49,119 nucleotides of DNA from PHET01 sp038202795. Its GTDB lineage: Bacteria; Actinomycetota; Coriobacteriia; Anaerosomatales; PHET01. The stretch spans positions 1 through 49,119 of the forward strand of contig JBBREQ010000002.1 in NCBI GenBank assembly GCA_038202795.1, in the 5' to 3' direction. Both the position numbers and the translations under genes were made by a program. Shown here piece after piece: positions 7,096 to 15,872 of the stretch; position 1 is the first letter of the stretch, and the number at the start of each line of letters is the position of its first letter. The notes beneath the pieces were generated by a model. That model was not told where the DNA came from, ran no database searches, and worked only from the letters and a program-made list of their open reading frames with translations.

Positions 7096-7740
7096 TCAGG
7101 ACCGCAGTGACTTCTTGCGCTCTATCTTCTTCTTGACCTTCTTGAGCCGGAACAGGTCCTCGCGCGCTCTTTCGTCGAGGGTTTGCCTGATGTAGGCGAC
7201 CTGCTCGGTCAGGGTGGGCAGCGTCACCTGTTCGAGCGCATTGACCCGACGGCTGGTCTTCTGGATCTCCTCGCCCACCCGCCTCAGCCGGGTCTCGCGT
7301 CCCGCATAGTCGATCAGACCATCCAGCATCAGCTCGAACCGCTCCGCCGTGTGATCGACCCGCGAGGACACTCCCACCACTGAGTACCCGCGCGCGAGCG
7401 GACCGCGAATCGTCGAAGCCACCTTGGTCAGGACGGGTACCGGAACCCCCATGATCTTGACGCCGCCAACCTCGACGGTCACGACTCCCCGGCCCGCCAT
7501 CGACGCAGAGCGCACGGCAACAAGACCGTCGACCGCTCGCGCGATCGTGAGCGCATACTGCGCTTCGGCAGTGTGAGTCTCGAGCTGTCGAGCCAGCTCC
7601 ATGGTCTCGTCCACGGAGTCCATGAACTCCACGAGTAGCGCATCGCGCTTGCGCTTGAGCAAGTCCATGCCCTGGCGAGCAAGCTGAATCTGCGTTCTGC
7701 GCTCAAGGAGTTCAGAGCGTGTAGGTCGGACCTCTTCCAC
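7096..7740 (-). CDS. atpD: V/A-type ATPase subunit D (central stalk)
   Basis: This protein of 214 residues forms the long coiled-coil rotor shaft that turns inside the A3B3 head. The N-terminus VRPTRSELLERRTQIQLARQ and the long helical ends are typical of the family; the C-terminus is Lys-rich. The start is a GTG (7738-7740) with GGGAGG 6 nt upstream. It is the last gene of the nine-gene operon, 23 nt after subunit B. No terminator is visible in the 17 nt that separate it from the convergent orphan gene. Confidence 0.95.
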   Translation of the reverse strand: MEEVRPTRSELLERRTQIQLARQGMDLLKRKRDALLVEFMDSVDETMELARQLETHTAEAQYALTIARAVDGLVAVRSASMAGRGVVTVEVGGVKIMGVPVPVLTKVASTIRGPLARGYSVVGVSSRVDHTAERFELMLDGLIDYAGRETRLRRVGEEIQKTSRRVNALEQVTLPTLTEQVAYIRQTLDERAREDLFRLKKVKKKIERKKSLRS

Positions 7741-7763
7741 GGCGTGCCTCCCGCCCCGTCGCC

Positions 7764-9275
7764 TTACCCGGCCGCAATCGCGTCGGCGTCGCCGCTCTGC
7801 AACACGCCCCCACCCTCGGCAAGCGGGGTGAAGGCCTCGCCCGTGGCAACCGCGCCCTCCGCCTCGGCTATCTCTGCTTGGGTCTCCGGCAGATACGACA
7901 GGAAATCGCGAACGCGCTTGAGCTCACTGGCGGGCAGCCCGGCCAGCATCTCCCAGGCGATGGTGAGCGACTCCTCGATGGTGCGCCCCTCATCCCCTTG
8001 ACCCACGATGCGCTTCTCGAACTCATCGGCGAAGCGCAGATAGCGCCGGTCGATGTCGGAAAGCGCCTCCTCGCCTACGATCGCCACCAGTCGGCGCAGG
8101 TCGCGTCCTTGCGCGTACGCCGCGTAGAGCTGGTTGGCTACCGCCCGGTGGTCCTCCCGCGTCTTGCCCTCGCCGATTCCCAAGTTCATCAGGCGCGAAA
8201 GGCACGGCAGTACGTCGATAGGCGGGAATACGCCCCGACGATGCAGGTGCCGCGAGAGCACGATCTGACCCTCGGTGATGTAGCCCGTGAGATCGGGAAT
8301 CGGGTGCGTGATGTCGTCGTCGGGCATCGTGAGAATCGGAATCTGCGTCACCGAGCCCACGCGACCCTTGATGCGCCCCGCGCGCTCGTAGATGCTCGAG
8401 AGGTCGGTGTACATGTAGCCGGGATAGCCGCGGCGGCCCGGCACCTCTTCGCGGGCCGTGGACACTTCGCGCAGCGCCTCGCAGTAGTTCGTCATGTCCG
8501 AGAGGACCACGAGCACCTGCATATCCTTCTCGTAGGCAAGGTACTCGGCCACGGTCAGCGCACACCGAGGCGTCAGCAATCTCTCCACGGTGGGGTCATC
8601 GGCCAAGTTGAGGAAGAATACGACCCGCTCAAGCGCCCCTGTGCTCTCGAACTGCGACATGAAGTAGCTCGCCTCGCGGTGCGTGATGCCCATCGCACCG
8701 AACACGACGGCGAACTGCTCACCCGTGGTGACGCGCGACTGCCGCACGATCTGCGCTGTGAGCTCGTTGGCAGGGAGGCCTGATCCCGAGAAGACCGGAA
8801 GCTTCTGGCCCCGTACCAGCGTGTTGAGCAGGTCGATCGCCGAGATTCCCGTCTCGATGAAGTCGGCGGGCTTCTCTCGGCTGTAGGGGTTTATCGGAGA
8901 GCCGTTGATGTCGAGGCGCACCTCTTCACGCACGGGCGGCCGACCGTCGATGGGGCGACCGGCGCCGTCGAGCACGCGTCCCAGCATCTCCTCGGAAACG
9001 CCGATGCGGGCGACCTCGCCCAGGAACCGGACACTGGTGCGGTCGATGTCGATACCACTCGTACCCTCGAATACCTGCACGACCGCGGAGCCCTGGGAGA
9101 CTTCGAGTATCTGTCCCGTGCGCAGCGTGCCGTCGGCCAACGTGACAGCGACCATCTCGTTGTAGGAAGCGCCCTCGACACCCGAGACGAACAGCAGCGG
9201 GCCCGCCACCGAATCGATCGTCCGATACTCGGTCGTCAGCAGCTGTGCGCCATCCTTGAGCAGCTCGTTGTTCAT
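7764..9275 (-). CDS. atpB: V/A-type ATPase subunit B (regulatory, non-catalytic)
   Basis: This 503-residue subunit alternates with subunit A in the hexameric head. As expected for B subunits the P-loop is degenerate (PVFSGSGLPANELTAQI), so it binds but does not hydrolyse nucleotide well. The SDMTNYCEALREVS and GRRGYPGYMYTDL segments are characteristic. It is somewhat longer than the usual 460 residues; the extra part is an Ala/Gly-rich C-terminal tail. The ATG at 9273-9275 directly abuts the subunit A stop. Confidence 0.97.
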   Translation of the reverse strand: MNNELLKDGAQLLTTEYRTIDSVAGPLLFVSGVEGASYNEMVAVTLADGTLRTGQILEVSQGSAVVQVFEGTSGIDIDRTSVRFLGEVARIGVSEEMLGRVLDGAGRPIDGRPPVREEVRLDINGSPINPYSREKPADFIETGISAIDLLNTLVRGQKLPVFSGSGLPANELTAQIVRQSRVTTGEQFAVVFGAMGITHREASYFMSQFESTGALERVVFFLNLADDPTVERLLTPRCALTVAEYLAYEKDMQVLVVLSDMTNYCEALREVSTAREEVPGRRGYPGYMYTDLSSIYERAGRIKGRVGSVTQIPILTMPDDDITHPIPDLTGYITEGQIVLSRHLHRRGVFPPIDVLPCLSRLMNLGIGEGKTREDHRAVANQLYAAYAQGRDLRRLVAIVGEEALSDIDRRYLRFADEFEKRIVGQGDEGRTIEESLTIAWEMLAGLPASELKRVRDFLSYLPETQAEIAEAEGAVATGEAFTPLAEGGGVLQSGDADAIAAG

Positions 9276-11033
9276 CTAGGCCACCTCGACTTTCTTGACC
9301 TCGTCAGAGACCCGAAGTGCGAGTTCCCGGATCTCCTCGGCAGCCTCGGTTGCGCATCTCAGCGTCTTCATGCCGGCGATCTCGTCGCGCACCGAGACGT
9401 CGAGGATCTTCTGCAGCTCGGCTCCTCGCAGAAGTGCTTCGGCGGCCGCATCGTAGTACGCGAGGATGGCCTTGAGCATCCAGAACTGCTTAGAGGGGGC
9501 GCAGTGCGAATCCACCTCGTCGAACGCGAACTGCTGCAAGAAGTCCTCTCGGAGCATTCGAGATGCCTCCAAGACGAGCTTCTCTGACTCGGGCAGGGCA
9601 TCCGGTCCGACGAGCTGCACGATCTCCTGGAGCTCGGTCTCCTTCTGCAGGAGTTTCATCGCTTGCTCGCGCAGGCTGGACCATTCCTCCGAGACATGCT
9701 CCGCGTACCACGGCGCCACCTGCGCCAGATAGAGCGTGTAACTCGACAGCCACGAAATCGCCGGGAAGTGACGGCGGTGCGCCAGTGAAGTGTCCAGCGC
9801 CCAGAAGGCGCCCGACACGCGCAGCGAGTTCTGGGTCATCGGCTCGCTCATGTCACCGCCCGGCGGGGAGACCGCCCCCACCATCGTGACGGATCCCACG
9901 CGCGCCTCGCCTTGGCTGTCACCTGTGGCTTCGACGCGACCGCTACGCTCGTAAAACGATGCGAGGCGTGTCGCGAGATAGGCGGGATACCCCTCTTCGC
10001 CGGGCATCTCCTCCAGGCGCCCCGACACCTCGCGCAACGCCTCGCCCCAACGAGAGGTCGAGTCGGCCATCATCGCGACGTTGTATCCCATGTCGCGGTA
10101 GTACTCGGCCAACGTAACGCCTACATAGATCGAGGCCTCACGCGCGGCGACCGGCATGTTTGAGGTGTTGGCCACAAGAACAGTCCGATCCATCAACGGT
10201 GCACCCGTGCGGGGGTCTTCAAGGCTGGGGAACTCCTCGAGGACCTCGGTCATCTCGTTGCCGCGCTCCCCGCAGCCCACGTAGACGATGATGTCCACGT
10301 CGGCCCATTTGGCCAGTGACTGCTGGGTCACGGTCTTGCCGGTGCCAAACCCCCCGGGGATGATCGCGTTGCCGCCGCGGGCGATGGGAAAGAACGTGTC
10401 CAGAATGCGCATGCCGGTCAGAAACGGCTCACCGGGGTCGAGCTTCTTGGCATAGGGTCGGCCGATACGCACCGGCCAACGATGCACCATGGAAAGCTCG
10501 GTTCCGTCCTCGAGTCTGACCAGGCAGTCGTCTATGCGGTACTCCCCCGGCAGCGCGACCCATTCGACCACACCACTGGTACCCGGAGGCACCATGATGC
10601 GGTGAATGACGGTCTGCCCTTCCGGGACCGTCCCGATCACATCGCCCCCGGAGACATGCGCACCTTCTGCGACCACCGGCGAGAACTGCCAGCCCTTGTC
10701 GCGATCCAGGGCCGAGACGCTCGTGCCGCGGGTGATGAAGTCGCCGGTCTTGGCGATGACGGGAAGCGGCCTCTGCACGCCATCATAGATCGACGAGAGC
10801 AGACCCGGGCCCAGCTCGACTGTCAGTGGCGCCCCGGTCGAGACGACCGGCTCACCCGGCGTCAGTCCGGAGGTGTCCTCGTAGACCTGCACAGTCGCCG
10901 AGTCCCCTTCAAGACGGATCACCTCGCCCATCAGGCCCAAGGATCCCACTTTGACCACGTCGTACATCTTCGCGCCGATCATCCCGGCCGCCACGACAAC
11001 AGGACCGGTGATTCGCGAGATGGTTCCCTCCAT
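9276..11033 (-). CDS. atpA: V/A-type ATPase catalytic subunit A
   Basis: This 585-residue subunit couples ATP hydrolysis or synthesis to rotor turning. It shows the P-loop GGFGTGKT near residue 233, preceded by IIPG, and the downstream DSTSRWGEALREVSGRLEE segment. The N-terminal barrel begins GTISRITGPVVVA. The non-homologous insert that separates A from the F-type beta subunit is present between about 90 and 200. The ATG is at 11031-11033, 2 nt after the subunit F stop. Confidence 0.98.
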   Translation of the reverse strand: MEGTISRITGPVVVAAGMIGAKMYDVVKVGSLGLMGEVIRLEGDSATVQVYEDTSGLTPGEPVVSTGAPLTVELGPGLLSSIYDGVQRPLPVIAKTGDFITRGTSVSALDRDKGWQFSPVVAEGAHVSGGDVIGTVPEGQTVIHRIMVPPGTSGVVEWVALPGEYRIDDCLVRLEDGTELSMVHRWPVRIGRPYAKKLDPGEPFLTGMRILDTFFPIARGGNAIIPGGFGTGKTVTQQSLAKWADVDIIVYVGCGERGNEMTEVLEEFPSLEDPRTGAPLMDRTVLVANTSNMPVAAREASIYVGVTLAEYYRDMGYNVAMMADSTSRWGEALREVSGRLEEMPGEEGYPAYLATRLASFYERSGRVEATGDSQGEARVGSVTMVGAVSPPGGDMSEPMTQNSLRVSGAFWALDTSLAHRRHFPAISWLSSYTLYLAQVAPWYAEHVSEEWSSLREQAMKLLQKETELQEIVQLVGPDALPESEKLVLEASRMLREDFLQQFAFDEVDSHCAPSKQFWMLKAILAYYDAAAEALLRGAELQKILDVSVRDEIAGMKTLRCATEAAEEIRELALRVSDEVKKVEVA

Positions 11034-11035
11034 GA

Positions 11036-11368
11036 CTACCCCCGCCTCAGCGTGATGTCGAAACCCACAGCACGTCGGATCAACCTGGACAGATACGCGC
11101 CTCGGTTCTCAGGAACGGCCAGCGTATCCCTGATCGGAATACCCACGACGATCGGTCGGTAGAGTGACTCGATACGGCGGCGCAACCGCTCGTCGATACT
11201 CGTGAGCCACTGCTCATTCATGCCGACAACTCCCGCTGTCTCTTCTTCAACCAGCGCGGCGAGCTGCCGGTGAGCCTCCTCTTCGTTACCTGCCACGCGA
11301 ACGTCGACACCGCCCAAACGGAAACCGTCGGCGTTGTCCGGATCGGTGAGGATGAAGACCTTATACAA
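11036..11368 (-). CDS. atpF: V/A-type ATPase subunit F
   Basis: This small 110-residue central-stalk subunit binds subunit D and helps regulate the motor. Its start MYKVFILTDPDNADGFRLGGV matches the Rossmann-like family, and the length is usual. The first codon is a TTG (11366-11368) with GGAGG 10 nt upstream. It overlaps the end of subunit C by 8 nt. Confidence 0.92.
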   Translation of the reverse strand: MYKVFILTDPDNADGFRLGGVDVRVAGNEEEAHRQLAALVEEETAGVVGMNEQWLTSIDERLRRRIESLYRPIVVGIPIRDTLAVPENRGAYLSRLIRRAVGFDITLRRG

Positions 11369-12458
11369 GGATGAGTTCCCTCCTCATCCGCTCTTCCGGG
11401 AGCCCAACGGAGCGACCGGTCACGGCGATTCTGATGTTCGAGACTTCGTTTTGCTTCGCCCACAGGAACGAGAGCACGATGCCTATTCCCAGCGGGTCCA
11501 CCCGACGCGCCAGCAGGACCTCCCGCGTTATCAGATCCTCGAGAGTCCGCTCCAGGACAGAGAGCGAGCCTTCCTGCAGGTAGGTGACGGCTGCTGCCTC
11601 GAGCGGCTTGGCGTAGGGGGTGCGACGCAGAGCGGTCAAGACCCCTTCGATGTCCTCGGCAGCACACAGGACGCTGAAAGCCTCCTGACTTATGTGAGTA
11701 CCACCCTCAAGCCAGTAGCCGGCGATCGCCTCGGAGGTCAGCCCCGTCCTGACGAGCCTGAATGCCGTTCGAAGGTTCTCCACGTCAACCATCGTTCCCA
11801 CGATGCGGGCCACGAGGCGCGCACCGGCGTCATGGCGCTTCTTGCGGAGCCGGGCTGCAACGCTTGCGTAGTACCAGCGATCGAGGGCCAGCTCAAGCGG
11901 CGCAAGATCTCCGCTCTTCAGATACTCCGAGAGGACCGCATCGAGTGGCTTGGAGTACGGCAGCTGCCACGTCGCCAGCGTGTCGACCACCGAGGGCACA
12001 CTGCCGGCCGCCGCAAGTTCAGACAGCTCCACAGCAGACAACGTCGCCGCAGGCATCAGCGACTCGACGATCTCTGGCTGCGACAGGTGCGTATGGACCC
12101 CCCGCAGGATCGTCTTCAGATCGAAGATATCCCAGCTGGATAACACGGACTTGACCAGACCCACCCCTTGGCGGGGGAGGACTTTCAGAACCAACTGCCA
12201 GGTTCGACCCACGTTAGCCCTCAATGCTCGGTCTACACTGGCGACGGTATGGCCGTGAATCAGCGCAGCCTCGACATCGGACTTATACGGCGTCTGTGAG
12301 AGCATCCTGATCTGGGCGTTCAGATCCTGGGCACTGATGAGCTGTTCCAGGGTCGCCCTGTCCAGCAGATGTGACCTCATTCCCCGGACCCGGGCGTTGC
12401 AGTAGCCATAGTCCTTAGCGCGCTCGCGCTCAACCCCTGCCGGTCGCGTTCGTCTCAT
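11361..12458 (-). CDS. atpC: V/A-type ATPase subunit C (d-like, rotor adaptor)
   Basis: This 365-residue protein sits between the membrane rotor ring and the central stalk. The N-terminal DYGYCNARVRGMRSHLLD is the family's hallmark. The ATG at 12456-12458 overlaps the subunit E stop as ATGA. The length is close to the usual 340-360 residues. Confidence 0.93.
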   Translation of the reverse strand: MRRTRPAGVERERAKDYGYCNARVRGMRSHLLDRATLEQLISAQDLNAQIRMLSQTPYKSDVEAALIHGHTVASVDRALRANVGRTWQLVLKVLPRQGVGLVKSVLSSWDIFDLKTILRGVHTHLSQPEIVESLMPAATLSAVELSELAAAGSVPSVVDTLATWQLPYSKPLDAVLSEYLKSGDLAPLELALDRWYYASVAARLRKKRHDAGARLVARIVGTMVDVENLRTAFRLVRTGLTSEAIAGYWLEGGTHISQEAFSVLCAAEDIEGVLTALRRTPYAKPLEAAAVTYLQEGSLSVLERTLEDLITREVLLARRVDPLGIGIVLSFLWAKQNEVSNIRIAVTGRSVGLPEERMRRELILV

Positions 12459-13033
12459 CCGAACAACATCTCACCAACGCGCTCGCGCGACAGCTCGCGC
12501 ACCCGCGCGAGTCGCGCCTCAGCCGTGTTGTCGCGTCCCACTCGGTCGCCATTGGACAAGACGATCACACCGGCGCCCGTCGTGATCTCGCCGCGCACCG
12601 GGACTTTCCGCCCGCGCTTCGTAAGCAACGACTCGACCAGGTCCGCATCCCGCGGGTCCACGAGCACGCTGGTCGGGTCGCTGGTACTCGCGAGAGCCTC
12701 CTCCAGCAGCCGATCGAGCATCTCGGGATATCCGCTGCCGGTGCGAGCTGCTGCGAGTGACTCGCGAGCTGCGTCGAAGATTTCCTCGATCAGACGGTCA
12801 CGCTCCGCCGAGAGTTCGTACCTGGAGTCCATCCGGGCCTCACTGACCATCCGGCGAGCCCGAATCGCGACGGCGCCGGTGTGAGCATCCAAGCGGTCGT
12901 GAACGAGCTGCTCGCACCGACACTTCGCCTGCTCGGCGATTCGCTCTGCCTCTTCAGAGGCATTGCTGCGAATCTCGGCGCAGCGCGCGTGCGCCTCGGC
13001 TTCGAGAGCCCGAAGTACCTCTTCGAGGGCCAT
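12455..13033 (-). CDS. atpE: V/A-type ATPase subunit E (peripheral stalk)
   Basis: This protein of 192 residues pairs with the H/G-like subunit to form the stator stalk. The first half is a long Ala/Arg/Glu-rich helix (ALEAEAHARCAEIRSNASEE) and the second a compact domain with the conserved VLVDPRDADLVESLL region and a GAGVIVLSNGDR segment. The ATG is at 13031-13033, 3 nt after subunit K. Confidence 0.93.
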   Translation of the reverse strand: MALEEVLRALEAEAHARCAEIRSNASEEAERIAEQAKCRCEQLVHDRLDAHTGAVAIRARRMVSEARMDSRYELSAERDRLIEEIFDAARESLAAARTGSGYPEMLDRLLEEALASTSDPTSVLVDPRDADLVESLLTKRGRKVPVRGEITTGAGVIVLSNGDRVGRDNTAEARLARVRELSRERVGEMLFG

Positions 13034-13036
13034 TGA

Positions 13037-13375
13037 CTACGCTCCGATGATCATGAATGCGATTGCAAACCCCAAGAGTGCGATGATTTCAGGCAGCGCC
13101 TGGAGCACGATCAGCGTCGTGGCGACCTCGGGGCGCTCGGCGAGTGTGCCCGCGCCCGCTGCGCCGATCTTGGACTGCGCGTAGGCAGCCGCCCAGGCCG
13201 AGACACTCATCGTGAGCGCCGCTCCCATCGCCTTGCCCACCCCAACTTGCCATGCTTGGGCGACCTCGGGAGCGCCCTCGGTCGCCGCCTCGGCAGCCAG
13301 AGCGAGCTCCGGCCCCAGCACGACCAAGAACCCCGCAGCTGCTGCACACAGTAACTGCCCCCTTGTTGGTCTCAC
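13037..13375 (-). CDS. atpK: V/A-type ATPase subunit K (membrane rotor proteolipid)
   Basis: This 112-residue protein forms the c-ring. It has one helical hairpin (about residues 43-68 and 86-111), like archaeal 8-kDa rotor subunits rather than the doubled 16-kDa form. The ion-binding carboxylate is Glu96 in LPEIIALLGF. A further hydrophobic stretch at residues 8-28 ends in ALAAEA and looks like a cleavable leader. The Thr/Ser and Gln found after the glutamate in well-studied sodium-binding rings are Ile here, so proton coupling is more likely, though this is inference. The GTG start at 13373-13375 overlaps the subunit I stop as GTGA. Confidence 0.9.
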   Translation of the reverse strand: MRPTRGQLLCAAAAGFLVVLGPELALAAEAATEGAPEVAQAWQVGVGKAMGAALTMSVSAWAAAYAQSKIGAAGAGTLAERPEVATTLIVLQALPEIIALLGFAIAFMIIGA

Positions 13376-15354
13376 GACGACTCCTCTCCTTTGGTCCTAT
13401 GGAACGGCTTGTATAGCCGTGTCCCTGACTCGAAGAACTTGCCGAAGAACTCGAGGAAATTCAGACGAAGCGCGTGGATATTGGGGCTGAACGCCGCGAT
13501 GGCTATGTTGAGTGAGTGCAACACGATGCCCACCAGCACCGCGAGGAAAGCGGCCTTGGGCAGTATGGTGAGCGTGATCTCGTTCACCGCATCGGCGAAA
13601 ATCGCTCCCGCCAGTCCCACGGCCATGATCCTGAGATACGAGAAGACGTTACCCAGCTGGCCCACGATCTCTATGACTCCGACGATCTTCCCGCCCCTGA
13701 AGGTGAAGAACGTCCCCACGATCAGCAGCAACGCGCCAGCCGCCACCGCGAGCTGACCGTACGGCCCGGCCGTCTCCGCTGATATCGCCGCGTAAGCCAG
13801 CGCCATCACGAGGAACCCGACCAAGGTCGCGAGCAATCCGGAGCGCTCGTTGAGGTGAGCCCAGCTACGCGTCTTCGCAGCATTCACTATGCCGAGAACA
13901 AGGCCCAACGACACTTGAACGAAGCCCGTAGCCAAGGCGATCACCATCAGCGTTGGAACCTCGGTCGTGCGCGTGAAGGGCAGAGTGATCCCCATGACCC
14001 GGAAGTGGGCGGGGACGATACCGACAATCTCACCCAGGTTGCCAAAGAACTCGCCGTAGAGGAACCCGAACGCAACCGCCATCGTCGCCGCGGGACCTAG
14101 AATCGCTGTAGCCTGCTGAACGAACGCCACATCGTGGTACTTGAACCGGAACCAGAGCACCAACGCCACCATGACGAGCCCGTAGCCCACGTCTCCCACG
14201 ATCATGCCAAAGAAGAAGGGGTAGAACAGCGCGAGCAGTATCGTAGGATCGATCGTTCCGTAGCGCGGAGCGCCCGAGATGGATAGCAGGCCCTGGAACG
14301 GAGCGACCATCCCTGTGTTGCGCATCGCCACAGGAACGTCGGCCATATCTTCGGGCCTGATCGCGTGCTTCTCGGCGATCACTTCGCCTTTGAATCTCGT
14401 CTCCAGACTCTGCGCGAACCCCGCGAAGTCCTCGGCCGGTATCCACCCGGTGATGACGAACGCATACTCGGTTTCGCCGAAGTCCGAGATCGCATCGATC
14501 TCCTCCATCCGGTCCACGAGTACATCCCGAATGGCGGAGAGCCGGGTGAACCAGATGCTCGAAAGATACTCGAGTTCGCTTCGTACGGTCTTGAGGCGAG
14601 CGGGCAGCACCCGCCGCTGTTCGAGCATCTCGTCATGGGCTTCGTCGAAGGGGCGATCCGCAAACTCGGAAGGCAGCTTGATCTGGCTGACATTGGCCTC
14701 CGCGAGGTAGCGTCGCACCTCAAGGGCGTGATCTCGGGAGAACACCAGAATCGCAGCGGTCGTCTCCTCATCGATGTCAGTGGACACGATTTGAGTCTGA
14801 CCGCCCGTGAGTTCTTCAAGACCGCTGGCAATGTCGTCGAGCGCGCCTTTGTAGCGCCGATCGATTCGCAGGGCCACTGCCTCGAACGCCCCCGTAATCA
14901 GAACCTGCCGGGCCAGCGGCGCGATCTTGTCCAGAATCGGCGCGTATCGCTCGAGAAGCACCAGCTCACTCTCGATGGACTCGGCCTCCGTGGCGAGCGT
15001 GGACACTTTGTCCTCGACTTGCCCGAGTACGTCGCGTGCGCGGCTGACCGACCCGGCGAGTCCACCGTTCCACACATCGTTGTAGCTGCTCTGGTAGAGC
15101 CGCTTGTCGATGGTGCCTCCCGAAACGGTCAGCGCCTTGAGCAGCCCGCGTATTCGCACCAGCAGATCCTCGAGCGCGTCGTGATCGTGCTGCGACTGTG
15201 GATCGACGTGCATCCGGTCGACCGTCGAACTCTCCGCAACGGCGTGGGTGACCTCCTCGATGTGCAGATCGCCAAGGTCGTGCACGAGGGAGACCACTTC
15301 CGAGAAGTGCTCCTTCGGACCAAGAATCTCGACCTTTGCCATCTCGACAAGCAT
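13372..15354 (-). CDS. atpI: V/A-type ATPase subunit I (membrane stator, a-subunit)
   Basis: This 660-residue protein provides the ion half-channels and anchors the stator. The N-terminal half (to about residue 330) is cytoplasmic and partly coiled coil. The C-terminal half has seven or so membrane segments, beginning near FYPFFFGMIVGDVGYGL, a family hallmark. The start used is the ATG at 15352-15354; an ATG at residue 5 gives MAKVEILGPKEHF and is also possible. It lies 26 nt after the H-like subunit. Confidence 0.95.
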   Translation of the reverse strand: MLVEMAKVEILGPKEHFSEVVSLVHDLGDLHIEEVTHAVAESSTVDRMHVDPQSQHDHDALEDLLVRIRGLLKALTVSGGTIDKRLYQSSYNDVWNGGLAGSVSRARDVLGQVEDKVSTLATEAESIESELVLLERYAPILDKIAPLARQVLITGAFEAVALRIDRRYKGALDDIASGLEELTGGQTQIVSTDIDEETTAAILVFSRDHALEVRRYLAEANVSQIKLPSEFADRPFDEAHDEMLEQRRVLPARLKTVRSELEYLSSIWFTRLSAIRDVLVDRMEEIDAISDFGETEYAFVITGWIPAEDFAGFAQSLETRFKGEVIAEKHAIRPEDMADVPVAMRNTGMVAPFQGLLSISGAPRYGTIDPTILLALFYPFFFGMIVGDVGYGLVMVALVLWFRFKYHDVAFVQQATAILGPAATMAVAFGFLYGEFFGNLGEIVGIVPAHFRVMGITLPFTRTTEVPTLMVIALATGFVQVSLGLVLGIVNAAKTRSWAHLNERSGLLATLVGFLVMALAYAAISAETAGPYGQLAVAAGALLLIVGTFFTFRGGKIVGVIEIVGQLGNVFSYLRIMAVGLAGAIFADAVNEITLTILPKAAFLAVLVGIVLHSLNIAIAAFSPNIHALRLNFLEFFGKFFESGTRLYKPFHRTKGEESS

Positions 15355-15380
15355 AGATACCGACTCCCCCGACTGATCGC

Positions 15381-15743
15381 TCAGCCTCCCAGGGTCGCAC
15401 GCACGATCTCGTCGACAACGGCGCGATGGCGTGCCACTGCAACCTCCCTTATTTGGGTGGCTTGATTCCTGGCAGACTCGCGTACTGCGTCAGCCTCCGC
15501 TTGGGCTGCAGCCATTGCTTGGATCTCGGTATCTGAGGTGAGGCGCTCGGCTTCGGCCTCCGCGCTCTCAAGTGATCGTACGGCTAGCTCTTGGGCGTCT
15601 CGGAGGCGTCTTTCCGCCTCTGAACGAGCGACCATGACCAGGCCGTCGAATTCGAGCTCTCTCTCACGTATCTGTGCCAGCGTCGAGGCCTGCTCGTGTT
15701 CCTCGGAGCTGCCGGCACCATCAAGCGGCGCGCGACGGGCCAT
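15381..15743 (-). CDS. V/A-type ATPase subunit H/G-like (peripheral stalk)
   Basis: This 120-residue protein is almost entirely a charged helix, rich in Ala, Glu and Arg (AERRLRDAQELAVRSLESAE), as in the H or G subunits that form a coiled coil with subunit E. Sequence alone gives weak family recognition; position as first gene of the operon, directly before subunit I, supports the call. The ATG at 15741-15743 has GGAG 6 nt upstream. Confidence 0.8.
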   Translation of the reverse strand: MARRAPLDGAGSSEEHEQASTLAQIRERELEFDGLVMVARSEAERRLRDAQELAVRSLESAEAEAERLTSDTEIQAMAAAQAEADAVRESARNQATQIREVAVARHRAVVDEIVRATLGG

Positions 15744-15872
15744 GACTCACTCCATTCTTGCTTCTGCTCTTTTGCGGGTTATGTGGAGTATGCCCAAACC
15801 GTCTTGCTGAAACGCAACCATCCGCACGCAAAAACCTTACCAAACATTAATCACATCTGCAGAAACCGTGAA

